From: Zeus faber
Lineage: Eukaryota > Chordata > Actinopteri > Zeiformes > Zeidae
NCBI GenBank assembly: GCA_960531495.1
Contig: OY482849.1
Coordinates: 1,245,399 to 1,309,398, forward strand
Direction: 5' to 3'
Length of the DNA: 64,000 nt
Part shown: positions 1 through 12,490 of the stretch, piece by piece
How positions within the stretch are numbered: position 1 is the first letter of the stretch
How the letters are laid out: each line of letters begins with the position of its first letter
The notes under the pieces: model-generated
Told to the model about the DNA's origin: nothing
What the model saw: the letters and a program-made list of their open reading frames with translations, nothing else
Databases searched by the model: none
Position numbers and translations under genes: made by a program

Positions 1-1202
1 AAAAATAAAAAATTCCATCGATACAATTAGCGACTAGAAACAGCAAGTTACGATGCTTAATTCCTGCCCCCCCCCACCCCCTGGAACCTATCCTTAAATT
101 TACTTTCATGCCTGTTCCTCATTTTAAGTTGCTGTGACTTTTATATCATAATTGTTGTCATTAACAAATGTAAACATCATATCCGTTGGAGAGAAAATTA
201 AACTAGTCAGGCCAGGACCGTCTCTGCTGATAGGCACATGATCCAAGCAAGCAGTAGTTTGGACCAACACGTCAGGCAACACCAAAGCCACAACACGACT
301 TAAAGGACACAGGAGGTGCACAGGCACTGGGTTGGCTCGGCATACTGGACTGACGCAGGGGAAAGAGGAGTGCTGACGGATAACAGACCCACTGACAGCA
401 CGTCAAGAACAAGACGGAATCACGTGACCACGAAACCAAGGAAACCACGGACAACGGAGAGAGAGAGGAGGGGCAAGGGGGGTATGGATGCGTGTGTGTC
501 AATATAAAGTAAGTCAATAGGTAAATCAGCAAATAATAAACAACATATTAAAATCAAAACAAAACAAAAAAAATGAACACCCCACCCTCCAGACACCAAA
601 GCAACGATACCAAACCATCACCACAAGAATTAAAGTAGGAGTTGGAAAATGAGGTAGAGAAGGTCAAAGAATGCTGCAACTGCTACAGCTTCATGAGAGT
701 GAGAGAGATCCAGAGTAAGAGGACAGAACAGAGGAATAGAGAGACAAAGAGCATGAGAGAGAGAGATAGTGAGAGAATGAGAGCAAGAAAGAGAGACAGA
801 GTGTCATTTCAGGAGAGCATGGTGTCCTGGGCAGTGCCCTGGAAAGAGGCAACAGTGAGATAAACAAGATAATTCAAAGGAAAAAAAGAAAATAAATAAA
901 CAAACAAATAAATAAATAAACCAGAAAGGGGAAATAAAAATAAAAAAACGCACAAAAACAAAAGAGAACACATGGCTGGCCGATGATAGATTCAGCAAGG
1001 GTGCAACTCCCACACATAACTTTGTCCCATAGTTATTAGGAGACGCTGATACTCCCACTACATTGACTTGATACATTGACCTTTGTGTGTATGTGTGCGT
1101 CCGTCTGTGGAACACATTTTTATGTGCTGACTTCATTAGCCTTGCTAGACAGCTCTCCTCTCTCTAGCCCCAAATGTTGTTAGGTTTACAGAATATTGTG
1201 AC

Positions 1203-2219
1203 CAAGGGTTCCCAAACATTTTATGGAAAGCCCCTATAAAAAAGGTATCTACCTAAAATAAACTGCTCTGTGGTTTCATATTTCATTTAAACTGTTCAGA
1301 CAATAAATGCAAATTGTGCAAAAACTGAGGTCAGATATCAGCCCAAGTCCAGGTTAGGACAGGACATTGGAGTTGGGGGTTCGCGGAGGTACTGCAATGG
1401 GTGTGCCATTTTTTTATTTTTTTTTATGTCAAACCTTTTTTCACAAAAACTTAAAATGTATTTAAGACCAAGAAATAATATGGAGAAAACTCCAACCATT
1501 AACACTTGAATAGCAGCGTTTTTTATTTAAGTAATCAGCTGAAAGCGAGCCAAGACGAAGCTTCTGACATTATGTTGCGTTAAAAACCTCAGATTAAATA
1601 CAAGGCTTTTAAACGTTCAAAAACAGTTGAGTTAACGTTCAAAAACACCTGCATTTTCAATAACATGTCTCCAACAGACATAACTGGTGCATGGCTGAGC
1701 TTCAATAAAAATGCATGGTAAACAGTTTGTATTATTGTACTGATATTAAACAGCATGTGAAACCCTATTTCAGATTTGTGAAAACTTTATTTTATTCGTG
1801 AAAACAGAAATGGTGGATTTCACAGGGTTTTTTTTTCTGCACACAGGCCATTAGACCAGGTCTAGATAAAAACAATAAAAATAAAAGATAAGAAGCCTAA
1901 ATAACATTTCAAACACTATTTCAGATTTGTGAAACCTTTATTCGATTTGTGAAGAACAAGGTGGATTTCATTGTATTTTTTGACTACTAATGGAACTAAA
2001 CCTAAATAAATCTAAATATGAATTAAAAACACACAGGAACCACAATAATCATAACTATAAAAATAGTTATAATAGTTAAAGAGTACAGAGTATATACTGT
2101 AAATAGGTTAATAAGGCTTTACGAATATGTTATAATGCCTTGAAAAAAACTAGGGGGTCCCTGCTCTGTTTCTGTGTCCACCATAGGGGCCTTGGGCTGA
2201 AAAAGATTTAAGAATCCTG
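1203..2219. mobile_element. hAT-like non-autonomous element (imperfect terminal inverted repeats)
   Basis: The left end reads CAAGGGTTCCCAAACATTTT and further AAGCCCCTAT. The right end, reverse-complemented, reads CAGGATTCTTAAATCTTTTT and further AAGGCCCCTAT. Both resemble the CAGGGGTTCCCAAAC-type hAT terminus. The interior has no long ORF but contains two related blocks (around 1750-1835 and 1910-1985) with TTTCAGATTTGTGAAA. No convincing 8-bp target duplication was seen, so the ends have decayed. A reverse-oriented relative lies at 43630-44010. Confidence 0.55.
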
Positions 2220-3019
2220 TTAACATGATAGAATATAACAGGAGCAATATTGATTAAGAGAATTGATTGTATATGTTTGTTAATCAAAGAAGCATGTTAG
2301 ATGTCTCCAAGAGAGAAAAACTGATTTTATGGAAATAATTATTCTTGATTTTATGCAAGAAAATTCATATTAAGTACAAACCAAAGAAGTGGATCAAGTG
2401 ATAACCATTACATATTGGTATACACACACAGTATACTATGATATTCATGTCATACTGAAATGCAATGTATTTAAAACCAAAAAAAGAGATGTTCATCTTC
2501 ACGCATATTTCTAGATGATACGGATTTGCATTCCCAATAACTTGATTCCCTTCCTTCCCTTACCTACTAAATCTAAGCATTATGTTCTCCCACACCACTG
2601 ACCCCAAATTGTCTAAATCTGTACTGTTCGGAGAAAGAACTTGATCGGATCACTACTCAGTATTGGCGGCTACTTCAAAGTCTGGGAATTGGACTCAAGT
2701 ACCGAGTCTGAACTGTCTCTGTTTCCCCATTTACGCCAGTAAAAGCCGGGGATGTTTACTGATGATGAAGTCCAAGGGCAAGGGAGAGGAGAGAAGAGGG
2801 AAGACACTGTTTACACAAGGGGAATCAAGAGACCTTCTGTTTGGAGCAGATGCTCAACCCATGGGAGGTAGGGAATATGCACGGTGTGTATATGTATGCG
2901 TCATGCCTTAGACCGCCCAGCACATGGAGGATAGGAGTCAGGGAAGTATAGAAGGGCAGAAGGATGCATTGTGCTCCAGGGGCTTTTTAACCTCTTTGCT
3001 GTCATTCTACTTTGCACAA

Positions 3020-3046
3020 ACACACACACACACACACACACACACA
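3020..3046. repeat. (CA)n microsatellite
   Basis: About 13 CA units. Confidence 0.95.
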
Positions 3047-4158
3047 TGGGTGTTTGGCATACGTGAAACACATGTCCACGCACAGCCATACACATACATG
3101 CAAGCCATGTTGATATGTCTTGAAAAATATTATTATTTTGATTAAAAAACAATATGCCACATCCTATGAAGCCTGATGCAAAAAAAAAAAACCCACACAC
3201 ACACAATTATTGTTGTGGTTTACCTGCCATTTGTATTGAAAATGTCCTCGTCAAGGCACAGTGAGACTGTGGACAGTATACTGGTGCATGGGAAGGGATG
3301 TGCTTTGTGCATTGAAAAATCAGGAAAGCATACTAGTACTGTATACCATTTAGCACGCCAAAGTGGTAAATTAATTATTTAAGTTTGAGTCCTTAAATAT
3401 TTGGGAGATTAAGTCCCAAGCAACAATATGTCGGAGAAACCATCGTTGTTTTTACTTACATATTAAGTAGTCAATAGTTCCAGTTGCAACATTAACTGGG
3501 TATCCATCCGTTTTTCAATGCACTTTCATGTCAGTATGCACTGACCTGACATGTTTTTCCCTGGTTTACACAAAGTGATGTATAGAAGCTGACACTATAT
3601 TGTACAATGTGATCCCCTGCATTTCCCACCGGGGATTAATTACGTGTGACATTAGTGCAAATGCTGGACATAATTATGAACATGTATGGACCACGCCATT
3701 GTGGACACAGCATCATAAGTTCTGCTCTTGCAGCTGTAAAAGGAATAAAAAGTTCGGCTGAAATTCCAGATGTTCAAAGGGAATATAATTGAATCTAACA
3801 AGGAGCTTTCAGAAGCACATCGTTTGTGTTAGCAATTGGGACACTGAACTGTGGGCATTTGTTTGCAGGGGAATCACAGTTAAACACACCCATTGGTAGG
3901 GGATCTGAGGTAGCACCAGTGCTCCAGTCATCTCATGTAGATGCAATGAGCATGCCTGCGCATGTCAAAAAAGTACTTTGGCCTGGCCTAATGTCATATT
4001 TTACTTAAATATATGGAAGAACCCCACCCCTAACCCTGTGAGCTTGTCCACAGTATTGGTTTCCCTTCTGTAGATCTACAGCAAAAAAACAGATTAAGCT
4101 GCTTACGTCCTGAACGGAAGCGGACGGTGAGAATTGCACCCTTTTTCAGAAGTAAAGC

Positions 4159-4237
<79 letters not shown>

Positions 4238-4243
4238 AGAGAA
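4159..4243. repeat. (GA)n microsatellite
   Basis: GA repeat with a few interruptions (TA, AATGA). Its translations are arginine/glutamate or serine/leucine runs and are not genes. Confidence 0.95.
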
Positions 4244-4629
4244 AGACGGGCAAGGAAATGTCCCTCTCATAGAGTGGTAGGAAGGGCAAAGTGTGACGGT
4301 TGGAAAATGGAGATGGAACGAGAGTGAGAGGTGGGACAAGAGTTACCAACACAAGACTTCCAGCTTGCTGCCGAATGGAAGGGCTGAACAGTGGGGGTGA
4401 GGGAAAGACAGCCGAGAGGATGACGGGACGAGGGAGGGAGGGAGGGAGTGAGGGAAGGAAGGAGGGGTTACCTTTGTTGCGATTTTCAGGGGCTCCTTGT
4501 TTTTTACCTGTTCGGACAGAGGAGAGAGTGCGGAATGCTGATAATATGGCTTGAAAGGAAAACACAAAAAACTAAATACAAAATCATAAAACTGAGGAAA
4601 AATGCAAACTGAAATTTTCTAACTGAAAT

Positions 4630-4630
<1 letters not shown>

Positions 4631-4686
<56 letters not shown>

Positions 4687-4710
4687 TGTGTGTGTGTGTG
4701 TGTGTGTGCG
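4631..4710. repeat. (GT)n microsatellite
   Basis: GT repeat with single interruptions. It ends about 190 bp before a (CA)n tract at 4900, so the two could pair as a large imperfect inverted repeat. Confidence 0.95.
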
Positions 4711-4898
4711 CACACGCTCATGTGAGAGAGTGAAAGAGAGAGAGAGAGATTACCAACTGGTTCAAGACAGAAGGTAAATTTGCTTGTAACCACAACCACT
4801 GATGATTAATTATTTAACTGATGGGCAACTTCGGGTTCAACTTGCCAGCTCTGTAATACACAGTCATACACACATTGCTCTTGGCAATGAGGTAAACC

Positions 4899-5009
<111 letters not shown>

Positions 5010-5311
5010 CTGTACAGTGTACATGTGCAAACTGAACGTTGCATGACAACACGGCTTACTATTTTGAAGGTAAACCCCTTACAAGTTTATTTTGATGTTC
5101 AGTTATTACAAAAAATAAAAAAAAAAGTATTACGAAGAAGTAATTAGTAATAGTAAGCAACTATTATAGGACATAAAAAAGGCCTAATGCATGAATGGTT
5201 TTGACGATGGTCATGCAATTTTTTTTATTATTATTAACTCAATGGTCGTTTTCCCAGATAAATGTAGTACTAGGCGCTTCCCATCCCCATGCTACCAAGG
5301 GGTGATACCCA

Positions 5312-5602
5312 GTGTGCGTTGGACATCAGCCAGCTACAGTGAGAATTCAAAACGGCTTACGCAGAGCTCAAGTACAGTGTGGACAGCCATTAAAATACGA
5401 TCCTGCAAAGTGGCGTCTCTCCGTGTCAGACGCTTCCATAACTGCTCAGCCCAAGGAGCCAGGTGCAGAACAGAAGATCTGTAGCATTCTGAAGCCAAAC
5501 CGCAGCATTAAAGTATGGAAAGTAAGGTCAAATGATAGAAGTGTGTTTTATGTAAAATATTGCCATTCAGTAAAGAATTATTGTTGTAATGCAATTATAT
5601 AG
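5312..5602 (+). other. unrecognised 96-codon open frame
   Basis: An open frame with ordinary amino-acid composition and no low complexity, just upstream of a Tc1-like copy. I recognise no family and see no flanking LTR or inverted repeat. It could be a chance frame, part of an old transposon or a lost exon. Listed only because it is the best non-repetitive frame in the 5009-5648 stretch. Confidence 0.12.
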
Positions 5603-5648
5603 GAAGATTTTCTTTATATACTGTATATGTATAGATATACTGTATATA

Positions 5649-6526
5649 TACACACCGATCAGCCACAACATTGAAACCACTGACAGATGAAGTGAATAAC
5701 ATTGCTCATCTTGTTTCAATGGCACCTCTCAAGGGGTGGGATATATTAGGCAGCAAGTAAACAATCATTTCTTGAAGTTGATGTGTTGGAATCAGGAGAA
5801 ACGGGCAAGCGTAAGGATCTGAGCCACTTTGACAAGGACCACATTTTGATTGCTAGACGACTAGGTCAAAGCACCTCCAAAACGGCAGGTCTTGTGGGGT
5901 GTTCCTGGTTTGCAGTCCAAGGAAGGACAACCGGTAAACCAGTGACAGGGTCATGGGTGCCCAGGGACTCATTGATGCGCATGGGGAGCAAAGTCTAGCC
6001 TTCTGGTTCAATCCCATAGAAGAGCTGCTGTTGCACAAATTGCTGAAAAGTTCATGCTGGCTATGATAGAATGGTGTCAGAACACACAGTGCATCACAGC
6101 TTGTTACGTATGGGGCTGTGTAGCCGCAGACCGGTCAGAGTGCCCATGCTGACCCCTGTCCAAGGCCGAAGCGCCTACAATGGGCACGTGTGTGTCAGAA
6201 CTGGACCATGGAGCAATGGAGGAAGGTGGCCTGGTCTAATGAATCACATTTTCTTCTACATCATGTGGATGGTACAATCTGATCGAGCATCTGCGGGATA
6301 TGCTGGAACACGGAGACCCGATCCATGGGGGCTCCACCTGGCAACTTACAGGACTTAAAGGATCTGCTACTAATGTCTTGGTGCCAGATACAACAACACA
6401 CCTTGATAGGTCTTGTGGAGTCAATGCCTTGATGGGTCAGAGCTGTTTTGGCGGCACAAGGGGAAGCTACACAATATTAGTGGTAATTAGTGCTGGTTTT
6501 AATTAATGTTGTGGATGATCGGTGTA
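5649..6526 (+). mobile_element. Tc1-like transposon, internally deleted copy 1
   Basis: The left terminus CACCGATCAGCCACAACATT and the right terminus (AATGTTGTGGATGATCGGTG) are inverted repeats of each other, flanked by TA-rich sequence as expected for Tc1/mariner. Inside are diagnostic teleost Tc1 stretches: GGGCAAGCGTAAGGATCTGA (N-terminal helix-turn-helix), TCAGAACACACAGTGCATCA and CATGCTGACCCCTGTCCA. Right after CATCATGTGGATGG the sequence jumps to GATCGAGCATCTGCGG near the C-terminus. Most of the DDE catalytic region (several hundred bp) is therefore missing and several frameshifts are present. It is non-functional. Confidence 0.9.
5783..6424 (+). pseudogene. Tc1-like transposase remnant
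   Basis: The frame begins near 5783 and reads [20 protein letters not shown], the paired-like DNA-binding helix region of Tc1 transposases, followed by [15 protein letters not shown]. Later fragments in shifted frames include SEHTVHHSLLRMGLCSRRPV and, at the far end, sequence around GLKGSATNVLVPDTTTH. The central catalytic core is deleted at about 6270, so no transposase activity is possible. Confidence 0.85.
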
Positions 6527-6573
6527 TATACAGTACTTACTGACACAATCTCTCTCAGACTCTCTCTATCACA

Positions 6574-6579
<6 letters not shown>

Positions 6580-6643
<64 letters not shown>

Positions 6644-6650
6644 CTGTATG

Positions 6651-6708
<58 letters not shown>
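6580..6708. repeat. compound (CA)n-(TA)n microsatellite
   Basis: CA units at 6580-6632 pass through a short TATA-rich spacer into a TA tract at about 6659-6708. It lies about 55 bp beyond the right end of the Tc1-like copy. Confidence 0.95.
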
Positions 6709-6709
<1 letters not shown>

Positions 6710-6712
<3 letters not shown>

Positions 6713-8189
6713 TAAAAAACATCTTGCGCCAATACTGCAAACTCCTCACCACTTTGCACCAACAAGTTCACCTCGAACCATTGAATATGAAGTGGTTGGT
6801 AGTGTCTAACTTTCCAAGCTCCCGTTCCAGTGAATTCACTCATGGTATCGTGGTGAATACAACTTTGTGTCTTTGTGAATATTGACGGGTTTTTCAAAGA
6901 AATGTTCTTTCTTCCTTTTTTTGTTGTTAACTTTCTTGTGCAGCCCTAGGAGCTCCTGCTCTGACACTGCAGGAATAAGCAAATAATGAAAGCTGACTGT
7001 TTCCATGCAGCCGCAGTGGCGCCCACTCAGCAGCTATTGGCTGACTGGCGAATCTGGAAGGGGCATCACTCTTTGCTGCCCCTTGTAAGGCTTCTTGGAT
7101 TGGATATTTTACTCTTTTAGAATTTGAGGCATGTCTCCCTTGCCTGTCAGGTGATAAAGCGGTATAAAAAATAAACTTGCAACACGCTATGTTTACTGCA
7201 GCCCTATGCGCCGGCAAAAGTCTGTGCTTTGCCTCCAGCAACCGTTAAAATGGATCAGACAGCTAGACTGAGCGGAAAACGCAGCCACGTGTTGCTCTCA
7301 GCTCGACCGCATGAAGCATGTATGTTTGTATGTGCGTGTGAGTGTCACAGTTAATGTGTCGTTGACGCTTAGTGACTTTGATTTCTCTGCTTGTGTCGTA
7401 TTTGCTGTCTGCCTCTGTACTGTCGCACTAGACTGACAAATTGTGTATGGAACTCAGTGTGTCATTGCCAAAATGGATATGAATAACCCCACCCCCAGGT
7501 TTATTGAGTCATCTTGAAAGCAATTCAAGGTGAGCTGCTTAACAGTTTAGCAAATTAAAGTCCTTGCCAATAAAATGAAAACAAGCAATAAATGACGATG
7601 GCACATTTGCAATTGACAACAAGCAAATCAAAATCAAAAGGGGCTTATTCGAGAAGTTCTGCTGAGCCAGTGGAACTGTAACCATTTTGGAAGACGGCAA
7701 ATAGCTGGCTGACCTCCATTATTTCAGAAGTCTCATTGTGGAATTTTGTTTTATGCCAATGGATAATTGATTTTGATTTGATCTCTATGCCCACTTGGCT
7801 ATCCCAGAAGATGGGATCTCTTCTCATGTACATTCTCTCAATTTTCTTCCTTTGTCTGAGGGCTTGTGGTTAGCCAGTGCCATGGAAATTATGAAAGTAG
7901 GCACGTGAGGCTCTATGGTTCACTTAAGTCAGTTCTAGACTCAATGAATAGCCTGACATGAAATATGTCAACTGGGTGATCCAATTTTAAGAAAACCACT
8001 GTAAATATAGGTGTGAACACATCTGGGAGGCATCCGATCCGGGAATGTGGATCGGTTGGGAAATGTCCATGGACTGACAATTGGCCGTTTTCCTCCTCAT
8101 GTGATTAATAAAATAGAGATGGACCATGTGCCTGCCAATGGAAAACTCTCATTTGAACAGTGTATGTAAAGGTTCCATAAAATTGGTTG
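6710..8189. other. unassigned stretch left of the first Gypsy element
   Basis: No gene, RNA or recognised repeat could be supported here. Base composition is ordinary. ORFs of 60-100 codons occur on both strands but match no family I know. Confidence 0.4.
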
Positions 8190-8619
8190 TGTCAAGCACA
8201 CGGACTCCCAGCGCCACTAGAGGCCGCTCTCTCCCCATCTGCTGCTCCTCCCTCTGGCTTATCCCACACCCACGCCTGAGACTCATCATCACCACCGCCC
8301 AGCCAGATCGTCTGCAAATTTACCTGAGTTTGTATCTCTCCTGGCTCCTTCCTAGTCCTTAGATCCTAGTCTGTGTATCCAAGAATCTCGTCTTTGTCCG
8401 AACCTGCCTGTCTCCTCTGTCCTCCATCCCTCCGTCTGTCAATCCAGAACCTGGATCCCTACTTCCCAGTCATCACCGTTCCTGTCCTGTCCTGCTCCAC
8501 CTGGCCCAGTAGCCCCACCAGCCCCACCATCTCGGACCCACCCCCTCCTGTCATCTCCACTGTGTCCCCAAAAAAACCTCCCTCATGCATTTGGGTCCCT
8601 CCGAGCCATGATCGTAACA
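8190..8619 (+). repeat. 5' LTR of the first Gypsy element
   Basis: Begins TGTCAAGCAC and ends GATCGTAACA (TG...CA). It shares with the 3' LTR long blocks such as CACTAGAGGCCGCTCTCTCC, TACCTGAGTTTGTATCTCTC and GCATTTGGGTCCCTCC. It differs from the 3' LTR by many substitutions and indels (about 40 bp CATCATCACC... present here only), so the insertion is old. Confidence 0.9.
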
Positions 8620-8638
8620 GTACGATCTGGCCTAAAAC

Positions 8639-9080
8639 ATGGACCCAGCCGATTTGGATGGGTTCCACCGTACACTCCGGGACCAGGGTATGCTCCGAGG
8701 TCAGCATGACCTAGCCCTCCGGGACATCGCGGGCCACCTTCAAACCACTCGGTGACCATGAGTAGCCTCCAGATCCAGCCAGCTCAACCAGCTCCACCGC
8801 CTCCACCAACTCCTGCTCCACCCCCCACCGTAGCTCCCAGCTCCCCCCTCGTTCCCCGTGAGCCTCACGTTCCAGCTCCGGCGACTTACGATGGCGACTT
8901 CAGCACCTGTCGTGCGTTCCTGGTCAAGTGCGCGATGGTGTTCGGACAACAGCTGCCGTCCTACTCCTCCGACAGCGCCCGCATCGCCTACCTCATTGCC
9001 TCCCTGAAAGGGGCGGCTCTCGCCTGGGGTTCCGTGGTGTGGGATCGGCAAGGTCCCGAGAGCCGTTCCTAAGAGCTCTT
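8639..9080 (+). pseudogene. gag remnant of the first Gypsy element
   Basis: ATG at 8639 starts MDPADLDGFHRTLRDQGMLR. A frameshift near 8750 moves the frame to a proline-rich stretch (PAQPAPPPPPTPAPPP), then PATYDGDFSTCRAFLVKC and YLIASLKGAALAW, typical capsid-like sequence of chromovirus gag. A stop follows at about 9070 and the zinc knuckle is missing, deleted between gag and protease. Confidence 0.85.
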
Positions 9081-9099
9081 CACCCGCAAAATGAGGAGG

Positions 9100-9960
9100 A
9101 TCTTATAGACTCCGGCGCGGATGAGAGCTTCTAAGATCTGGGAGTGGCGCACCACCTGGGCTTGATGCCCATTTCTCTCCCCGCACTGTTGGAGGTCACT
9201 AGCCTGACGGGGTTGTACCTGAGCCGGATTGAGCACCAGACGATCCCCCTTGAGCTGATACTATCAGGGAACCACCGGGAAAATATGGTGTTCTATCACA
9301 TCAACTCCCCCAAAAACCCCCTGGTTCTGGGGAACCCCTGGCTCTGGGTCCACAACCTCCAGATTGCCTGGCTCAACGGTAGTATTACCGTGTGGCCACT
9401 TCGGCCCCCTTGCCTGACACTGCGCTGGCTTCCCCCGAGAACCCCAACCAGTTCCTGAGCAGTATCGGGACCTGGCCCCGGTTTTCAGTAGGCAGGGTGC
9501 ACTGTCTCTACCGCCTCACCACCCGTAAGACTGCGCCATAGACCTACTGCCAGGCGCCCCTCTCCCCAGCAGTCAACTGTACAACCTCTTCCGGCCTGAG
9601 TGAGAAGCCATGGAGACCTACATTCGAGACTGCCTCGCCGCCGGGATCATCCGTCCCTCGTTGCTGCTGGGCGTGTGGTTTTTCTTCGTGGCCAAGAAAG
9701 GGGGCGAGTGGAGGACCGCCTTTAACACCCCGCTTGGACATTTAGAGTACCTGGTCATGCCCTTCGGCCTGTCAAATGCCCCGACAGTCTTCCAGGCTTT
9801 AATCAACGATGTCCTCTGGGACATGCTAAACCTGTTTGCTTTTGTCTATCTGGATGAGATTTAGTGTTTTTCACAGTCCGCCACCGAACACGAGAGGCAC
9901 ATACGCCTGGTCCTGCAGCGGCTCCTGACTGTTCATGAAGGCTGAGAAGTGTGTCTTCCA
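9100..9960 (+). pseudogene. protease-reverse transcriptase remnant of the first Gypsy element
   Basis: The protease shows LIDSGADESF with an immediate stop, then GNHRENMVFYHINSPKNPLV, the usual continuation. The RT part begins [17 protein letters not shown], jumps from VAKKGGEW to [20 protein letters not shown], lacking about 50 residues including the first catalytic Asp block, and continues [19 protein letters not shown]. The catalytic motif reads VYLDEI followed by a stop (TAG, 9862-9864) where active elements have Y-x-D-D. The enzyme is dead. Confidence 0.88.
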
Positions 9961-10039
9961 TGTTCCATCTGCGTCCTTTCTAGGTTTCATCAAGGGAGGA
10001 TGGATATGGACCCAGAGAAGGTGGCTGCAGTGGCAGAGT

Positions 10040-11965
10040 GGCCAACCCCCAACAGCAGGTAACAACTCCAACGTTTCCTTGGCTTCGCAAAATTTACCAG
10101 AGTTTTATCCGGAACTTCAGCTGCATCGCCTCTCCCCTCTCGGCCCTCACCTCCACCACGGTAATGTTTAAGTGGACTCTGGCATTCCACGAGCTCAAGA
10201 GCCACTTTACGTCGGCCCCGGTTCTGGCCCAGCCCGATGCCAACCTCCAATTTGTGGTGGAGGTGGACGCTTCGGACACGGGGGTAGGAGCTGTGCTGTC
10301 CCAGCCCTCCCCAACAGATGGTAAACTCCACCCCTGTGCGTTTCTCTCACGTAGGCTCACCCCACCCGAAATAAACTATGACGTAGGCAACCGGGAGCTC
10401 CTGGCGATTAAACTGGCACTGGAGGAGTGGTGCCACCGGCTCGAGAGAGCGAACCACCCCTTCATCGTCTGGACGGACCACAAGAACCTGGCGGACATCC
10501 GGAAGGTGAAGCGGACCAGGTGGGCGCTATTTTTTGGCCGTTTAAACTTTTCTGTCTTACTGCCCAGACGTCAAGAACACCAAACCCGATGCCCTGTCCC
10601 GCGTGATCAAGGCTGAGGAGAACACTGCGGATTCTGACCTCATCCTCCCTTCCACCTGTTTTGCCGTTACGATCACTTGGGAGATCGAGTCACTAGTAAC
10701 CCTAGCGCAGGAGTGCTAGGCCGACCCAGGTATGGGAACCCCCCAACTGTCTGTTTGTCCCCGACTCTGCTCGTTTCCAGGTCCTGCAGTGGGCTCACGC
10801 ATCCCGTCTCACCTGTCACCCCGGGGTCACTCGCAAACTGGCTGCCATCTGACAGCACTTCTGGTCGTTCCTGACACCCAGTCCTTCGTTTTCGCCTGCA
10901 CCACCTGCGCCCGGAGTAAGACCTCCACCCGGCCACACTCCGGTCTCCTCCACCCCCTACCCATCCCGGGTCGCCCTTGGTCCCACATCGCCCTTAATGG
11001 TCAAAGGCGGCCCACTTCCTCACCCTGCCCAAGTTACCATCTGGCAAGTAGACCGCAGAGCTGCTGGTGCCCGAGGTCTTCTGGCGACACGGCATCCCCG
11101 CAGACGTGGTCTTGGCCAGAGGCCCACAATTCATCTCCCAGGTCTGGGGTGCCTTCTGCTCGGCCCTGGGGGCGCAGGTCAGCCTATCCTCCGGCTTCCA
11201 CCCACAGACCAACAGCTAGACCTAGCGGGCAGACCAGTAGGTGGAGGCCATGTTCCACAGCCTCACGGCCACCAACCCCTCCTCCTGGAGTGACCAGCTC
11301 CCATGGGCTGAATATGCCCACAACACCCTGGTCAACGCGTCCACCGGCCTGTCCCCGTTTCACTGTTCCCTGGGCTATCAACCCCCTCTGTTCCCTTCGA
11401 AGGAGGCGGAGATAGCGGTGCCCTCGGTTCAGGCCCACATCCGCCGCTGTCGGAGAACATGGAACAAGGCTCGCTCTGCCCTGCTCCACGTGTCCACCCG
11501 GTTCCAGCACCAAGCGAATCGGCGCCGGGTTCCAGCACCCCCGTGTGCCCCCGCCAGAAAATGTGGCTTTCCACAAGGGACTTACCCCTTAAGGTGGACT
11601 CCAGGAAACCCACCCCCAGGTATGTTGGCCCTTTTGTTATAGGGTTATCGTCAACCCCTGTGCCATACGTTCCTGTCTCCCTCCTTCCGTGTCCACCCCA
11701 CCTTTCACGTGTCTCTGTTCAAGCCTGTGGTCTCCAGTCCCCACTCCCCTCCCGCCCAGGCCCCACCACCCCACAACACCGTTGATGATCACCCCGCCTA
11801 CACGGTACGTGCCTGCTGGACGTGCGCTGCTGGGGAAAGGGCCTGCAATAGCGCGTGGACTGGGAGGGGTGCCTCTGAAACACAACCTGGACGCCTCCCT
11901 CATCTGGGATTTCAACAGTTCTCGTCCCCCCGGCTCCCGGTGTCCACCAGGTGGCGTCCATAGAG
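10040..11965 (+). pseudogene. RNase H, integrase and chromodomain remnants of the first Gypsy element
   Basis: RNase [41 protein letters not shown] and [15 protein letters not shown] (10240-10500). Then [14 protein letters not shown] links to integrase fragments in shifting frames ([49 protein letters not shown], 11060-11370). Near 11780-11960 a broken chromodomain is visible (HPAYTVR..., [11 protein letters not shown]), followed by the purine-rich GAGAGGGGTGGTAC before the 3' LTR. Many stops and frameshifts. Confidence 0.85.
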
Positions 11966-11976
11966 AGGGGTGGTAC

Positions 11977-12452
11977 TGTTAAGCCCACGACCTCCCAGCA
12001 CCACTAGAGGCCGCTCTCTCCCCATCTGCTGCTCTTCCCTTTGGCTAATCCCACACCCACACCTGAGACTGCTAACTTACCTGAGTTTGTATCTCTCCTG
12101 GCTCCGTCCTCGTCCTTAGATCCTAGTCTGTGTATCCAAGTGTCTCCTCTTCGTCCTAACCTGCCTGTCTCTTCTCCCCGTTCAAGTCTGTCCATCCTGC
12201 TCCATCCAGCCCGGTTGTCAGTCTCTTTGTCTCTCCCCCCGCAGCCTGGATCTCTCCTTCCCAGTCGTCACCGTTACTGTCCTTTCCTGCTCCACCTGGC
12301 CTGGTAGCCCCACCTGCTCGGACACATCCCATCTTGACCAAACCCCTCCTGTCATCTCCACTGTGTCTCCAAATAAACCTCCTTCGTTTACCCCAGTCTG
12401 CCTACCGTCTCTGTGTCGTGCATTTGGGTCCCTCCTAGCCGTGATCCTAACC

Positions 12453-12490
<38 letters not shown>

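Noticed and set aside
8752-9051. Minus-strand frames opposite the Gypsy gag/pol regions, here and at 32887-34930
   Set aside because: They are antisense shadows of the recognised retrotransposon frames.
12445-12490. A true chromosome end or telomere
   Set aside because: Only about 46 bp of CCCTAA, with unique-looking sequence and a gene continuing on both sides.
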